Made by a program: the position numbers and the translations under genes. Under the pieces are notes generated by a model. The model had not been told where the DNA came from. It did not search any database and saw nothing but the letters and a program-made list of their open reading frames with translations. DNA of 34,265 bases from Oscillospiraceae bacterium (GTDB lineage: Bacteria > Bacillota > Clostridia > Oscillospirales > Acutalibacteraceae): NCBI GenBank assembly GCA_015066575.1, contig SVOD01000006.1, positions 1-34,265 on the forward strand, read 5' to 3'. Below, in pieces: positions 1 to 8,340 of the stretch. How positions within the stretch are numbered: the stretch's first letter is position 1; the number at the start of each line of letters is the position of its first letter.

Positions 1-1
1 C

Positions 2-697
2 TGCCAAATTGCGGGGCTTAAAGCACTTCTCGGCAAAGAAGAGGGAAAACCGCTCACCATTGACCTGGTTTGCCACGGGGTACCGAGTATGAAAATGTTG
101 CACGATGACTTAAAATTTGTAGCGGGCGACCAATATGCCGATTTGCGCGATATTCGCTTTCGCGACAAATCCCGCGGTTGGGGTGTGAAAGGTTCGCTCA
201 TTACGGCAAATCAAACAAAAATTAAGTATACAGCCGGTACGTCACCTTATTATTTTTATTTTCTAAAAGGGGAAGTGTATCGCGAGAGTTGCTACAACTG
301 CCGTTTTCCGACCGAAAACCGGCAGGGAGATATCACTCTCGGCGACTATTGGGGCGTGCGTTTGGCGCTGGTGGAAAAACTCGGCGGCGCCGACCCGGAA
401 GCAGGTATTTCCTGTGTGCTGGTCAATAGCCCGAAAGGGAAGCAGTGGCTGGAGGAAATCACCCCGGCGATTGCGCTCGCACCCTCGGATTTAGAAAGTG
501 TGCGCAAAAGAAATCACCAACTGACAAGCCCGAGTGTGCCGCTACCCGAGCACAATGCGCTGTTAAACGGATACCTGAAAGACGGCTATGAAGCTTTCCG
601 CCGCGGCTATAAGCAGCACACCAAAGACCACTTGGTCAGAACGGTAAAGGATATGATTCCGGCGAAGGTAAAGAGAAGGTTAAATGAATTGAGATAG
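2..697 (+). CDS. Coenzyme F420 hydrogenase/dehydrogenase beta-subunit C-terminal domain protein (5' truncated by window edge)
   Basis: Frame is open from base 2 (CQIAGLKALLGKEEGKPLTIDLVCHGVPS...) before the ATG at 89; motifs DLVCHGVPS, RDKSRGWGVK, CYNCRFPTENRQGDITLGDYWG typical of FrhB/FdhB-C-like polysaccharide-locus proteins. Confidence 0.85.
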   Translation, partial: CQIAGLKALLGKEEGKPLTIDLVCHGVPSMKMLHDDLKFVAGDQYADLRDIRFRDKSRGWGVKGSLITANQTKIKYTAGTSPYYFYFLKGEVYRESCYNCRFPTENRQGDITLGDYWGVRLALVEKLGGADPEAGISCVLVNSPKGKQWLEEITPAIALAPSDLESVRKRNHQLTSPSVPLPEHNALLNGYLKDGYEAFRRGYKQHTKDHLVRTVKDMIPAKVKRRLNELR

Positions 698-698
698 C

Positions 699-737
699 GA
701 CAAATAAGGATTTGGCGATGCCAAATCCTTATTTGTC
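699..737. terminator. 18-bp perfect hairpin, 3-nt loop
   Basis: gacaaataaggatttggc-gat-gccaaatccttatttgtc directly after the stop codon at 697. Confidence 0.7.
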
Positions 738-771
738 AGCGGTTAGCGGTTAGCAAATTAGCCGTTAGCGA
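736..771. repeat. Heptamer-period array (TTAGCGG-like)
   Basis: 'agc' recurs at 738, 745, 752, 760, 767 (spacing 7,7,8,7). Confidence 0.7.
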
Positions 772-849
772 AAGGATGGGCTCCGCCCATACCCATTTTA
801 AGCCGCAAGCGGCGTAGGTACAATATAATCGGGTGCGGGTGTCCCGCCC

Positions 850-888
850 ATTCGCTAATATGCCAATAGGCTAACTGCTAATAGGCTC
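850..888. repeat. Octamer-period array
   Basis: attcgcta atatgcca ataggcta actgcta ataggctc; near copy at 23580-23619. Confidence 0.7.
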
Positions 889-933
889 CAAATAAGAATT
901 TGCGAGGTCTACGACCTCGCAAATTCTTATTTG
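889..933. repeat. 21-bp perfect hairpin, 3-nt loop, sharing its base arm with hairpin 699-737
   Basis: caaataagaatttgcgaggtc-tac-gacctcgcaaattcttatttg. Confidence 0.75.
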
Positions 934-1084
934 TCGAAAAAACTCTAAAAAATATTGAAATCAAAATACTAATGTGATAAAATATAAACAGGTTTCGGGG
1001 AAGAAGCCTTATTTGTTGTTATTTTTTGCTGTATCTGAACCATATGGTCCGGAGCAAACACCAGGAATACCGGAGGTAGAAACC

Positions 1085-1769
1085 ATGCCTTATTTGGAAT
1101 ACGGAAAAATTGATGCAGCTACCGAGAAGCGGCTTAATGATTTAATCAATAATAAGTCATTCCGCTCTTATTGGCGCAAGAAGCGCACCTTCGATTTGGT
1201 TGTGTCTTCTATTCTGCTGACAGTGGCAGCGGTGCCGATGGGTGTTGTGGCATTGGCGGTTTTTATTGATGACCCGCACGGCAGTCCGATTTATAAGCAA
1301 ATTCGCATCGGTCGCCACGGTAAAGAGTTTTATATGTACAAATTCCGCACGATGTATGTGGATGCCGATGCGCGCCGCGATGAGCTTATGGAGCAAAACG
1401 AGATGGACGGGCCTGTCTTTAAAATTAAAGATGACCCGCGCATTACCCGCCTGGGCAAGGTGCTGCGCAAGCTCTCGATTGATGAATTGCCGCAGTTTTT
1501 CAATGTCTTTAAAGGGGACATGAGTGTGGTCGGACCGCGCCCGCCGCTACCCGGTGAAGTGGAGCAATACACCGATTACAACAAGTTGCGCCTGATTGTT
1601 ACCCCCCGGCATTACCTGCGACTGGCAGATTGCGGATAACCGCAACGATATTCCTTTTGACCGGTGGGTGGAAATGGATTTGAACTACATCGAAAACCGC
1701 ACGACGTTGGGTGATTTGAAGATTATTTTTAAAACGCCGCTGGCAATGCTCTCGGCAACAGGAAGATAA
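1085..1769 (+). pseudogene. Bacterial sugar transferase (undecaprenyl-phosphate phosphosugar transferase family), frameshifted at a C6 tract
   Basis: KRTFDLVVSSILL, YKQIRIGRHGKEFYMYKFRTMYVDAD, LRKLSIDELPQFFNVFKGDMSVVGPRPPLPGEVEQY. Frame 974-1639 ends in LRLIVTPRHYLRLADCG*; removing one C from 1602-1607 gives LRLIVTPGITCDWQIADNRNDIPFDRWVEMDLNYIENRTTLGDLKIIFKTPLAMLSATGR*. RBS ccggaggtag precedes ATG 1085, so the track start at 974 is probably too early. Confidence 0.85.
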
Positions 1770-1771
1770 AT

Positions 1772-1801
1772 AAACGGGCTGTCTCAAGACAGCCCGTTTA
1801 T
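1772..1801 (+). terminator. Intrinsic-terminator-like hairpin
   Basis: aaacgggctgtct-caag-acagcccgttta just after the restored stop at 1769. Confidence 0.6.
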
Positions 1802-1803
1802 AA

Positions 1804-1880
1804 TGCGGAATCGGAATTCGGAATTAGAGGTGGCAACACTGCGTGTTGCAATTGAAATGGGAAGCGGAATGTGGAATTAG
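1804..1880. repeat. Heptamer-period arrays (TCGGAAT-like) with an embedded triloop hairpin
   Basis: tgcggaa tcggaat tcggaat tagaggt (1804-1831); gcaacac-tgc-gtgttgc (1833-1849); gcggaat gtggaat tagaggg (1864-1884). Confidence 0.7.
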
Positions 1881-2003
1881 AGGGCTACACATTCACACTT
1901 GAATATTATGCTTGTCATATTGAGCGAAGCGAAATATCTCGTGGAGAAGATGAAAGTGTAAGGACAGGGAGATTCTTCACTTCGTTCAGAATGACAGAGG
2001 GAT

Positions 2004-2114
2004 TGTCGGGTTTGCGATAGCAAACAAAACGCAGCGAGTGAATTAAGCGTTTCCATCTTAACCGCTTCTTGTCGCCCCTTTCAGGGGAGATGTCACGAAG
2101 TGACAGGGGGGTAG
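2004..2114. repeat. Dispersed intergenic repeat, copy A
   Basis: tgtcgggtttgcgatagcaaacaaaacgcag...ttaagcgtttccatcttaaccgcttcttgtcgcccctttcaggggagatgtcacgaagtgacaggggggtag; closely matches 10610-10721. Confidence 0.8.
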
Positions 2115-2209
2115 TCGGGTTTGCAGCAGCAAACAAAACCCGTAGTGCAGAGGTGAAACAGAACACCGCATAATTTGCTCACCATCACATAAAAATGAAA
2201 GTACCGTAT

Positions 2210-2248
2210 AAAAAACGCAAAAGGGAAATTAGCCCTTTTGCGTTTTTT
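2210..2248. terminator. Bidirectional intrinsic terminator
   Basis: aaaaaacgcaaaaggg-aaatta-gcccttttgcgtttttt, overlapping the stop of the minus-strand EAL gene at 2229. Confidence 0.85.
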
Positions 2249-5156
2249 CTAATATTTCCGTTTCAAACTGCTCGGCAGGGAGGGGTTTGGAGAAGTAATT
2301 GCCCTGTGCCTGTGCGCAACCCATATTTTTGAGTAACTGCAGTTGGGTTTCGTTTTCCACGCCTTCGGCAATGACAGGTACCTTCAAGTCCTCTGCAATA
2401 TCCAAAATCAACTCCACGAGTTGAACACCGCGGTGGTTAAGTTTGATATCTTTGATAAAGGCTCCATCCATTTTCAGCGCATCAATCGGCATGGCAGAGA
2501 GCATATGCAGTGAAGAGTAACCGGAACCGAAGTCATCCATGGCAATCTGGAAGCCTTGTTTGCGCAACTTTTCTACAATCGCAATAAATTCTTCCGTATT
2601 TTCGGTATAGGCGGATTCGGTCACTTCCAAAGTCAGCGCATTGTGCGCCAGGTGATTGTTTTCCAGCAGCGCTTCGAGGGTCACTTCCAATTGCGGGTCA
2701 AAGATGTCCACGCGTGACAGGTTGATGGAAACCGGCAGCACAGTACCGTATTTGTCGCGCCACTGTGCCACTTGTGCGGCAGCCTGCGCCCAAACGGCTT
2801 TATCAATCTCGATTATTTGCCCGTTGCGCTCAAACAGAGGGATAAAGTCAGTGGGTGCAATCACGCCGTATTTCGGGTGGTTCCAGCGCACCAACGCTTC
2901 CGCACTGTCGAGCCTCGGCGGGTTGGACTGAATGTCGTATTTCGGTTGATAGTAGACTTCAAACTCGTTGTGTTCGAGTGCGTGGCGCCAGTCATTGAGC
3001 AGGCGCTGTTCAAATGCCTCTTTTTTGCGCATCGCATCGTCAAACACAATCATATGTTCTTTATAAAGCCCGCGCGCCATATTGCAGGCAATGAGCGCCT
3101 GCTCGATTTGCTGCTGCGGCTCCATACCTTTTTGCCAAGGCATTATGCCCATGCGCAGGTGAATTCCGGCGCGGGAAGAAAGCGTATCTAACTTATTTTG
3201 TAAGCGCTCATACAGCGCGCGATAATCGGTCAGCTGCGGGCAATACATTGCAAAGCGGTCGGCTTGTGAGCGACCGGCGATGCCGCCGTGTTCATCTAAA
3301 AATGCCGCAATTTCACTGCCCAATTCGTGCAGCACGCGGTCACCGAAGGTGTAGCTATGGATAGCGTTGATGGAGTGAAAGCGCTCAATGTTGAGCACAA
3401 TAGCATCCATCGATTTTTCCGGGTCTGCCCGGAAGAGGCGGTAAGCATATTCCAAAAAGTAGTTATTGTTGTAAAGCCCTGTCAGAGAGTCGGTTTGCGT
3501 TGCTAAAATCAGCTGTTTGTCGGCAGCGGCTCTCTTTTTTGCTCTGTTGTTATAAAACACGAATAACAGGATAGCCAACACAATGCCAATAAGCACAAGC
3601 AAAATCACAAACCAATTTTGTGCTAAAATATCGCCGATACCGGTTTTCGCATCTTCCGTAAAGTAGTGGGAGAGCGAAGCGTTAATGGTAGAGGCAGGAA
3701 CCGTGCTGTTGATTTTATTAAAAATGGAATAGAGTGTCGCATTGTCGCGGTTGACAGCGAGGCAGTAGTCCATCTCCACACCGGTGGAAACGGAAACCAA
3801 GTGGTATTTTTCACAAGTGGATGCGATATTGTTGTAGCGGAAATTGCTGATAAGCAGGCAGTCAGCTTTACCGTCTGCCACCGCGCGCAGGCACTCCTGC
3901 GTATCTTTAAAGTAAACGGATTGCCACTCCGGGAAGTGGTCCAGCAGGAACATATCGTAGTTAGGGTTGCCGGCATTGACCGCAACGGTAATGCGCTCTT
4001 TGTGGGCAAAGCTCTTTTGGTTAGATTCCTGCACAATGGCAGACATATCCGTAGTCATCAGCGGTGCCGTGATTAAGTAACCGCCGATTTCGCCGTAGTA
4101 GTCGGTTAAATTGGCAGGGAACATACAGTCAGCCTCACCGTTTTTGACTGCTTCCAGCGCGGCTTCGGAGGTGGGGTAGGCAACTGCTTCAAAGTCTAAA
4201 TGTGCATTCTCCAAGCAGTCGGAAGCGACGGCGAGGTAGTCTTTTAACGCGCCGGTCAATTCTCCCGTTTTCGGGTCTTTGCCGCAGAAAGCAAGGTAAT
4301 TATCCTGGTAGGCGACACGGATGGTGCCGTGGTTTTGAAGCCATTCTTTTTCTTGTGAACTTAAGAAAACATTGGAAGCAGCGGTTTGCAGGTATTTGGC
4401 GTAAAGCTGTTGATTAAAATAGGGGTTATCATCCTGAATGCGATTCATCGCGGCATTGAGTTGTTGCACTAATTCCGGGCGCGCTTTACTCACGGCAAAG
4501 TAAAAACCGGAAGAACCGATTTTGCAAACAGGCACCATACTTTGGGCGTCGGCGATCGCATCAAGCGTGACATACATATCAATATCGCCGCGCGCGAGTG
4601 CCGCAATATTTTTACTTTCCGTGCCGGAAAGTTCTGTTAATTGCACTTGCAAATCGTTATTGTTTGCCCAGTTTTGGAACAACTCTGCCTGAATGCTGTC
4701 GGCGTTGGCACCGACTTTTTTACCGTTAAGAGTCGAGAGGTTTTGCGCGGAAATATCCGCATTGTCGGGTGTGGTATAGAGATAGTATTCTTCCTCGCCC
4801 ATCGGTAAAGAGGAAAAGTGCATCTGTGCGGCGCGCTCTTTTGAAAAAGATACATCGCTCAATAAATCAATCTTGCCATCGATGAGCATTTGCAGCAGCT
4901 CCGGCCAGCTGCCTTCAATATATTCGTAGTTCCAGCCGGCGTAGGCTGCGACTTTTTGCTGATACTCGTAGGAATACCCCGATCGCCTGCCAAGAGAATC
5001 CGTTGTGTTAAACGGCGACTCGAACCAGCCCACACGAACTGTCTTATCGCTATTCTTTTCTGCTGCGCTGCCGACAGGAAGGAACAGCAGCGTGAGGACT
5101 AAAAGCAGTGCAACGGCGGCAAGTATTATGTTGTGAATGCGTTTTGCCTGTTTCAT
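2229..5156 (-). CDS. c-di-GMP phosphodiesterase: tandem periplasmic SBP-type sensor, TM, degenerate GGDEF, intact-looking EAL
   Basis: N-terminal signal plus two SBP_bac_3-like segments (VRVGWFESPFNTTDS.., IRVAYQDNYLAFC..), TM, DSLTGLYNNNYFLEY with SQADRF replacing GGDEF, EAL motifs EALVRW, NLSR, VTESA, MDDFGSGYSS, LKMDGAFI, IAEGVE, QGNYFSKPL. Confidence 0.9.
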   Translation of the reverse strand: MKQAKRIHNIILAAVALLLVLTLLFLPVGSAAEKNSDKTVRVGWFESPFNTTDSLGRRSGYSYEYQQKVAAYAGWNYEYIEGSWPELLQMLIDGKIDLLSDVSFSKERAAQMHFSSLPMGEEEYYLYTTPDNADISAQNLSTLNGKKVGANADSIQAELFQNWANNNDLQVQLTELSGTESKNIAALARGDIDMYVTLDAIADAQSMVPVCKIGSSGFYFAVSKARPELVQQLNAAMNRIQDDNPYFNQQLYAKYLQTAASNVFLSSQEKEWLQNHGTIRVAYQDNYLAFCGKDPKTGELTGALKDYLAVASDCLENAHLDFEAVAYPTSEAALEAVKNGEADCMFPANLTDYYGEIGGYLITAPLMTTDMSAIVQESNQKSFAHKERITVAVNAGNPNYDMFLLDHFPEWQSVYFKDTQECLRAVADGKADCLLISNFRYNNIASTCEKYHLVSVSTGVEMDYCLAVNRDNATLYSIFNKINSTVPASTINASLSHYFTEDAKTGIGDILAQNWFVILLVLIGIVLAILLFVFYNNRAKKRAAADKQLILATQTDSLTGLYNNNYFLEYAYRLFRADPEKSMDAIVLNIERFHSINAIHSYTFGDRVLHELGSEIAAFLDEHGGIAGRSQADRFAMYCPQLTDYRALYERLQNKLDTLSSRAGIHLRMGIMPWQKGMEPQQQIEQALIACNMARGLYKEHMIVFDDAMRKKEAFEQRLLNDWRHALEHNEFEVYYQPKYDIQSNPPRLDSAEALVRWNHPKYGVIAPTDFIPLFERNGQIIEIDKAVWAQAAAQVAQWRDKYGTVLPVSINLSRVDIFDPQLEVTLEALLENNHLAHNALTLEVTESAYTENTEEFIAIVEKLRKQGFQIAMDDFGSGYSSLHMLSAMPIDALKMDGAFIKDIKLNHRGVQLVELILDIAEDLKVPVIAEGVENETQLQLLKNMGCAQAQGNYFSKPLPAEQFETEILEKTQKG

Positions 5157-5165
5157 GGGGTTCTC

Positions 5166-6785
5166 CTATTGCACCGGTAAAGTGCCTTTTTTGTGCTCAT
5201 ACATCATCTTATCCGCGCGGCGAATCACGTCATTAACACTTTGGTCGTGCACCGGGTCGTAGTCGGCAATGCCCATCGCAAGGTCAACCTTCTCCCAGTC
5301 GTTTTCGACAACTGCGTTATATTTTTGCGTGTTGTCTTCAAAGCGCTTGATTAATAACTCGCGGTTCACATAGTCATCTCCACGCAGAATGACGGCAAAT
5401 TCATCACCGCCGATGCGGAATACGGGGCTGTGCTGGAATACGCGACAAATAGCTTGGCTTGCCGTTTGCAGGTAAATATCGCCTTTTTCGTGACCGTAGG
5501 TGTCGTTAATCTGTTTGAGGTTATTACAGTCAAAAATACCGATAGCGAAGTCAAGCTGCAGGTCGGCATCATCTTGCTGCGACTGCATTTGTTCCACGGT
5601 TGTCGCAAAAGCGCCTTTATTTTTGATGTGGGTGAGCGCATCAATATAAACGCGATTGCTTAAGTCATCAATATGCTCTTTCATATTGTTGGACATGCGC
5701 CGGAAGGTTTTGGTGAGCATGCCGACTTCATCATCCTTATCATAGGAAAGTTCATAGTCATAATTGCCCTGATCCGCCTGCTCTGCCGCCTCGGTTAACT
5801 GCTTAAGCGGTTTGACAATGCGCCGGCTGAAGAGAATCGCGATGACTGTGGAGACCGCCAGCACTCCGGCGGCAACGATAAGGATATTCCAAATCAACTG
5901 CTGCCAGTCACCCTCGGTTTCGGAAACAGGGGTAGTGACATTTAAGCGCATACCGTTGCTTAAAGGCAGCCAAGCTGCTTCTTTTTCCACTCCCTCAAAC
6001 TCATAGCGAATAAAGGTGCTTTCGCTGACCAAGCCCTTGGGAATGGCGGGCATTTCATCATCGCTGAGCTTGGTAACATCCAGGCGCGGGTGGTAAAAGA
6101 GATTGCCGTCGGCATCGCTCAAAAAGGCGTAACCGTTGCTGTATAGGCGGATGCTGTCTACCTGTTCTGCCATGGTGGTGTAATCAATTTCAATACCGAC
6201 CACGCCCACAAATTGCCCTTTCCAATATATCGGCTCGTTGTAGGAAATGACGCGCTTATCTAAATTATCCGTAATATACGGCGGCAGCCAAATAGCTTTG
6301 CCTTCGTATTTGGGCACCGTAAACCACACTAATTGAGAGGTATCCTCCGTATCGTAGCGGGTAATATCGGTGACTTTGTGCTCTACAAAGCCTTCTCCGT
6401 CAAGATTGGTGTACCAAAAGCCCTTGACCTTGTCGGAAAGCACCGGGTCAATGCGATAGTAGTAGGTGAGCACGCCGTTGGTTTTGGCTGCCATTTCATC
6501 AAAGTATTTGCCAACGCGATTCATATGGCGCGCAAGTTGTTCTTCTTCAACACCATCTAAATCCGCTTCGACAAAAGAAGCGACCTTGCCGACTGATTTT
6601 TGCACACTGTTGAAATAGTAATCGAGATTTTTTTCTCCCGTTTCGCACAGCAGCAGGAGCAGCTGGTCTGATTTGCGGTGCTCGTTGTTTCGAATAAAAA
6701 ATACACTTGTCACAGTGACAATGCTGACGGCTAAGAGAACCACGCCTACGGTCATAAATGTGATTCTGGTGCGTAATGAGCGCAT
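5166..6785 (-). CDS. Diguanylate cyclase: dCache-like periplasmic sensor, HAMP, GGDEF
   Basis: PDC/Cache-like WFTVPKYEGKAIWLPPYITDNLDKRVISYNEPIYWKGQFVGVVGIEIDY, HAMP region, FRIGGDEFAVIL. Track start 6803 is TTG; ATG at 6785 has a GGAG upstream. Confidence 0.9.
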   Translation of the reverse strand: MRSLRTRITFMTVGVVLLAVSIVTVTSVFFIRNNEHRKSDQLLLLLCETGEKNLDYYFNSVQKSVGKVASFVEADLDGVEEEQLARHMNRVGKYFDEMAAKTNGVLTYYYRIDPVLSDKVKGFWYTNLDGEGFVEHKVTDITRYDTEDTSQLVWFTVPKYEGKAIWLPPYITDNLDKRVISYNEPIYWKGQFVGVVGIEIDYTTMAEQVDSIRLYSNGYAFLSDADGNLFYHPRLDVTKLSDDEMPAIPKGLVSESTFIRYEFEGVEKEAAWLPLSNGMRLNVTTPVSETEGDWQQLIWNILIVAAGVLAVSTVIAILFSRRIVKPLKQLTEAAEQADQGNYDYELSYDKDDEVGMLTKTFRRMSNNMKEHIDDLSNRVYIDALTHIKNKGAFATTVEQMQSQQDDADLQLDFAIGIFDCNNLKQINDTYGHEKGDIYLQTASQAICRVFQHSPVFRIGGDEFAVILRGDDYVNRELLIKRFEDNTQKYNAVVENDWEKVDLAMGIADYDPVHDQSVNDVIRRADKMMYEHKKGTLPVQ

Positions 6786-6851
6786 AGTTGCTAATCTCCT
6801 CAATAGTAAGTATTTGCTTTGTTAATTTAAATAGGTTTGCGTGTTTTTTTC

Positions 6852-8192
6852 TTATGAAAAACTGTAAGTATGTTTGCCTTTTTGCTTGGCGCGGTACATG
6901 GCTTCATCGACTTTCACCAGCACATCTTCCGTGCCGGAAACCTCGCTGCCGTGCACAATGCCGACACTCATGGAAATCGGCGGCAGCCCCTCTCGGGCGC
7001 TTCCGAGTTCTTCGTTGATGGCATTCATCTTTGCGGCAAGCATATCTTTTTCAACAGAAGGTGTGTGGCACATAAAGACTACAAATTCATCGCCACCGAT
7101 GCGGCAAATATAGTCATCGGGTCGAAAATTTTTCTTTAACACCTGTACGGCTTTAATCAAAGCTTTATCGCCGATTTCGTGCCCGTAAGTATCGTTAATG
7201 CCTTTAAAGTTATCAATATCAAACAAAAACAGGCAAGTGCTTTCCAATTCGATGGCATCGAGAACCGATTCATAACCGGAGCGGTTGAGCGCGCCGGTCA
7301 ACTCATCGTGGGAGGCTTTAAAGTGCAGGCGGTCTAAATTGCGCTGGTAAATGTCGTACATTTTGTTGTAACTGCGCACCAAATAGCGAAATTCCCGCGC
7401 ACCGCTTTCCTGCAACCGGCTGTTCTTTTTGATGCGTTCGACTGCGCGCATAATCGGGTGAATACCCAGGTGGGAAGTGAGCAACACCAAAATAATAACA
7501 CCGACTGCCTGCAGCACGGTAACGCCGCGTAAAAAGTGCATTTCTTTTTGCAGCGACTCCAGTGCCACCGTATCGCTTTCGCTGACAGCTTTTTCGAGTT
7601 CATCCAAACTCAAGCGCATGTTTTTTCGAATTTGGTTTTTTTGGGCGTAGTATTCGTTATCGAGCACCATTTCGGTTGCGCGGCGCATTTTCTGCGTAGC
7701 GGAAAGCGCTTGGTCTTTTGCGGAAAGCTTGATAGCTTGGAGTTCTTCCGGGTAGTCGGTATAGCCCTTTGCTTCAATAACCAGGCGCATGGCGTAGTAT
7801 TCGCGCTGCATAAGCGCATTAGAGCCGTCGAGCGCATCCTGCAGTTTTTGAATGGCAGTGGTGCTGTCGGTCTCGGAAGACATTTTATCTATCGCCTTTT
7901 CGCGGTGCTGCATTTCAAATGCTTCTTTAAAATACTCATTTAAAAAATGCATTTCGCCCTCGACTGTAAAGCGTTGCACATTTTCGGTCAGGTAATCGGA
8001 AGCATCCATCAATTCAAGTGCATCTTTACGCAGCTTGATATGTTGCTCGGAAAGTGTGGTGACACTTTCAAATTTGGCAGACAGAAAAAAAGTGGAGGCA
8101 AACATCAGCGAACTGAGCAAAACTGCGCCGATAATCAGCCAAATATAAATGGTGCGCAGAGAAACTCCTTTGTGCTCTTTTTTTGCGGACAT
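6852..8192 (-). CDS. Membrane diguanylate cyclase with periplasmic helical sensor and GGDEF
   Basis: Two TM segments flanking a helical region, DELTGALNRSGYE, RPDDYICRIGGDEFVVF (RxxD I-site spacing). Track start 8228 is GTG; ATG 8192 has AAGAGGT upstream. Confidence 0.9.
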   Translation of the reverse strand: MSAKKEHKGVSLRTIYIWLIIGAVLLSSLMFASTFFLSAKFESVTTLSEQHIKLRKDALELMDASDYLTENVQRFTVEGEMHFLNEYFKEAFEMQHREKAIDKMSSETDSTTAIQKLQDALDGSNALMQREYYAMRLVIEAKGYTDYPEELQAIKLSAKDQALSATQKMRRATEMVLDNEYYAQKNQIRKNMRLSLDELEKAVSESDTVALESLQKEMHFLRGVTVLQAVGVIILVLLTSHLGIHPIMRAVERIKKNSRLQESGAREFRYLVRSYNKMYDIYQRNLDRLHFKASHDELTGALNRSGYESVLDAIELESTCLFLFDIDNFKGINDTYGHEIGDKALIKAVQVLKKNFRPDDYICRIGGDEFVVFMCHTPSVEKDMLAAKMNAINEELGSAREGLPPISMSVGIVHGSEVSGTEDVLVKVDEAMYRAKQKGKHTYSFS

Positions 8193-8340
8193 ACAAAAAC
8201 CTCTTTTTATCTCTTGATTGGTAGTCACATATGTGCTATGATTATAGTATTATAGCATTATTCTATATCTTTTTCAATGTTAAATTCTATATAAATCCAC
8301 GTTCTATTTTTGGTTTAACTTTTTTTAAAGGAAGAGGCAA

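Noticed and set aside
1915-2166. Minus-strand ORF of 83 aa
   Set aside because: Lies in dispersed intergenic repeats; translation (SPERGDKKR, LNEVKNLPVL) is the usual spurious product of such repeats.
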